The notes beneath the pieces are model-generated. The model ran no database searches, had not been told where the DNA came from, and saw only the letters and a program-made list of their open reading frames with translations. Shown here in pieces: positions 6,817-7,853 of a DNA stretch of 7,853 nt. Both the position numbers and the translations under genes were made by a program. How positions within the stretch are numbered: position 1 is the first letter of the stretch; each line of letters begins with the position of its first letter. This stretch comes from CAIQIA01 sp049317465 (GTDB lineage: Bacteria; Cyanobacteriota; Cyanobacteriia; PCC-6307; Cyanobiaceae): assembly GCA_049317465.1 (NCBI GenBank), contig JBMOIF010000084.1:1-7853 (forward strand), in the 5' to 3' direction.

Positions 6817-7533
6817 TTATTTGCAAAAACTGCTATTCAGATTAGTTTCCCCATAGTTGCGAGAAACATTGGAAGGGGAACCATATTTTTCGACTACAAG
6901 GGTTAACTTGGCATGCTTACCTGAAATTGCCAATAGACCCTTGCTGGAATTTCCCCAGCCATCGACAAATCGAAACTTGTACGTCGTTGGCGAAATGCGG
7001 GTGGCTTTGATTTTATCACCGTTTAGAACCTGAGGAGTGTCGGGCATCGAAACAGAAAACGAAACGAGAGCTGACCCAGCGCTTTCCATAAGGCTTGCGT
7101 GGGCTCGATAGTAGCCAAGAGATGTACCATCACCAGTGAAGACTTTCTTTTGAACTGAAAAGCACTGGGTTGTTTTGCCCGCATCAAATGCATTGTTTGT
7201 CACGGCTTGATGGCATACAATCTTGTTGCCGTTTTTTGGATTGTATAGCGTAAAGCCCATATTCGCTATTGAAGCACTGTAGCGCCATCGGCCTCCAAGT
7301 GAATCCATATAGTGGATGACTGCGTTGTCCCCCGAGGCCAATGCATAGGTGATTTTGGGGCCGTCCGACCAATCGAGCCTGAACCCTCTGCGTTCTGGTA
7401 CATATCTGGCTTGAATCCATTCACCCCCATTAAAACTGCATGGTTGAATGTTGATGTCTTGTGCGATTGATCGACCCCAGGGGAACATAGCAAAACAGCA
7501 GAACAAACAAAAGAACGATCTTGGTTTGTTCAT
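6817..7533 (-). CDS. unknown exported protein, beta-rich, four Cys
   Basis: The family is not recognised. The 238 residues begin with a signal peptide, MNKPRSFFCLFCCFAMFPWGRSIA (cleavage before Q25). The mature part has alternating short strands with many Gly, Asn and aromatic residues: LDWSDGPKITYAL (53-65), YMDSLGGRWRYS (75-86) and FTLYNPKNGNKIVC (94-107), a W-x-DG then D-x-LGG-x-W-x-Y then NPxNGN arrangement that looks like a compact beta domain. A second part has GYYRAHASL (140-148) and NVSRNYGETNLNSSFC (222-237). Cysteines at 32, 107, 124 and 237 may form two disulfides. The ATG at 7533 fits the signal peptide. It precedes the other exported gene on the same strand. A secreted or periplasmic binding or inhibitor role is conceivable, not shown. 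Confidence 0.65.
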   Translation of the reverse strand: MNKPRSFFCLFCCFAMFPWGRSIAQDINIQPCSFNGGEWIQARYVPERRGFRLDWSDGPKITYALASGDNAVIHYMDSLGGRWRYSASIANMGFTLYNPKNGNKIVCHQAVTNNAFDAGKTTQCFSVQKKVFTGDGTSLGYYRAHASLMESAGSALVSFSVSMPDTPQVLNGDKIKATRISPTTYKFRFVDGWGNSSKGLLAISGKHAKLTLVVEKYGSPSNVSRNYGETNLNSSFCK

Positions 7534-7735
7534 TCTTGCCAGGTAAGATGCCCTTAAAGCTTATCTGGGTTCAGGTCTTTCACAACGTGCGCTGCATAAC
7601 TTTGTTTTCCAAACCCTGCTATTGCTTCAGGGCAGTTGAATGCGATGCTTAATGGCACCTAAAGCAGGAGGGAAGTAGCCACAAGGACTACTCAGGATTT
7701 TTAAACGACGCACCAGGAGGTATGGCGATTGAAAA
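7534..7735. other. intergenic stretch upstream of the exported-protein genes
   Basis: The leader and promoter of the minus-strand exported genes should lie here. On the minus strand TTGTGA at about 7596-7591 is followed by an A/T-rich TAAGCTTTAAG near 7565, but the spacing and -10 match are weak, so I do not call a promoter. At 7674-7692 AGTAGCC-ACAA-GG(A)CTACT forms a hairpin with one bulged base, with five T at 7698-7702 on the plus strand, five bases away; with no plus-strand gene before it, its meaning is unclear. Confidence 0.4.
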
Positions 7736-7853
7736 TCAACCTTGAATGGTTATCGAATAGATTTTTGCATCAGGACGATATCTGAGGGTTTCACTTTGCC
7801 CTTCGGCGAAGATGCCCGAGTAGTCAATTCGAAAAATCATGCCCCTTGGTTGA
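7736..7853 (-). CDS. C-terminal end of an ORF cut by the window edge, or a 34-residue ORF
   Basis: A minus-strand frame is open from the window end to a TGA at 7738-7736. Its last residues read IFRIDYSGIFAEGQSETLRY and then RPDAKIYSITIQG, with alternating polar and hydrophobic residues as in beta strands, and the composition looks coding. An ATG at 7840 would give a 34-residue peptide, but the AAGGGG before it is only one base away, too close for a ribosome site, so I favour the tail of a longer gene starting beyond 7853. Same strand as the exported-protein genes downstream, 202 bases ahead of the next start. No family is recognised. Confidence 0.45.
   Translation of the reverse strand, partial: QPRGMIFRIDYSGIFAEGQSETLRYRPDAKIYSITIQG

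Noticed and set aside
7717..7755. Mini-ORF after AGGAGG on the plus strand (ATG GCG ATT ...)
   Set aside because: Only seven codons, and the AGGAGG is one base from the ATG, too close to act as a ribosome site.

Overview
The window reads as a chromosomal segment of a high-GC picocyanobacterium of the Cyanobium/Synechococcus type. The support is a cyanobacterial-type HisG N-terminus, a DUF2811-like protein (a family I know only from cyanobacteria), dense small genes with few Shine-Dalgarno sites, and very GC-rich coding (over 70% in sampled lines of the left part). This assignment is by recognition, not by a search.

Left part (1-3771), ordinary core genes: the start of hisG on the minus strand; divergent from it gloB (glyoxalase II) and ridA (enamine/imine deaminase), two metabolite-detoxification enzymes on the plus strand; convergent with ridA, and overlapping it by 4 bases, a full-length Uup-like ABC-F ATPase on the minus strand; divergent from that, a 99-residue two-helix PepSY_TM-like membrane protein preceded by a good match to a Fur iron box.

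Middle part (3772-5478): a gene-free 316-base stretch with three DnaA-box-like 9-mers at an exact 21-base period; a DUF2811-like small protein; a convergent pair of overlapping genes for two unknown exported proteins, one with a Ser/Asn/Gln-rich segment and four cysteines; and a tRNA-Pro(TGG) gene.

Right part (5479-7853): past the tRNA the base composition drops, to about 60% GC and then, from about 6230, to about 40-60% (mean near 47% in sampled lines). All genes here lie on the minus strand and point back toward the tRNA: a partial ORF at the window edge, two unknown exported proteins, and a small helix-turn-helix (excisionase-like) ORF without an ATG or GTG start. An intrinsic terminator at 5515-5546 faces these genes and closes the block just before the tRNA. 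A tRNA gene, an HTH ORF and a composition break together suggest an acquired island at tRNA-Pro, but no integrase or second attachment repeat is visible in this window.

The most interesting points are the Fur box with its small PepSY_TM-like protein, the 21-base-period DnaA-box-like array, and the tRNA-bounded block of unknown secreted proteins.
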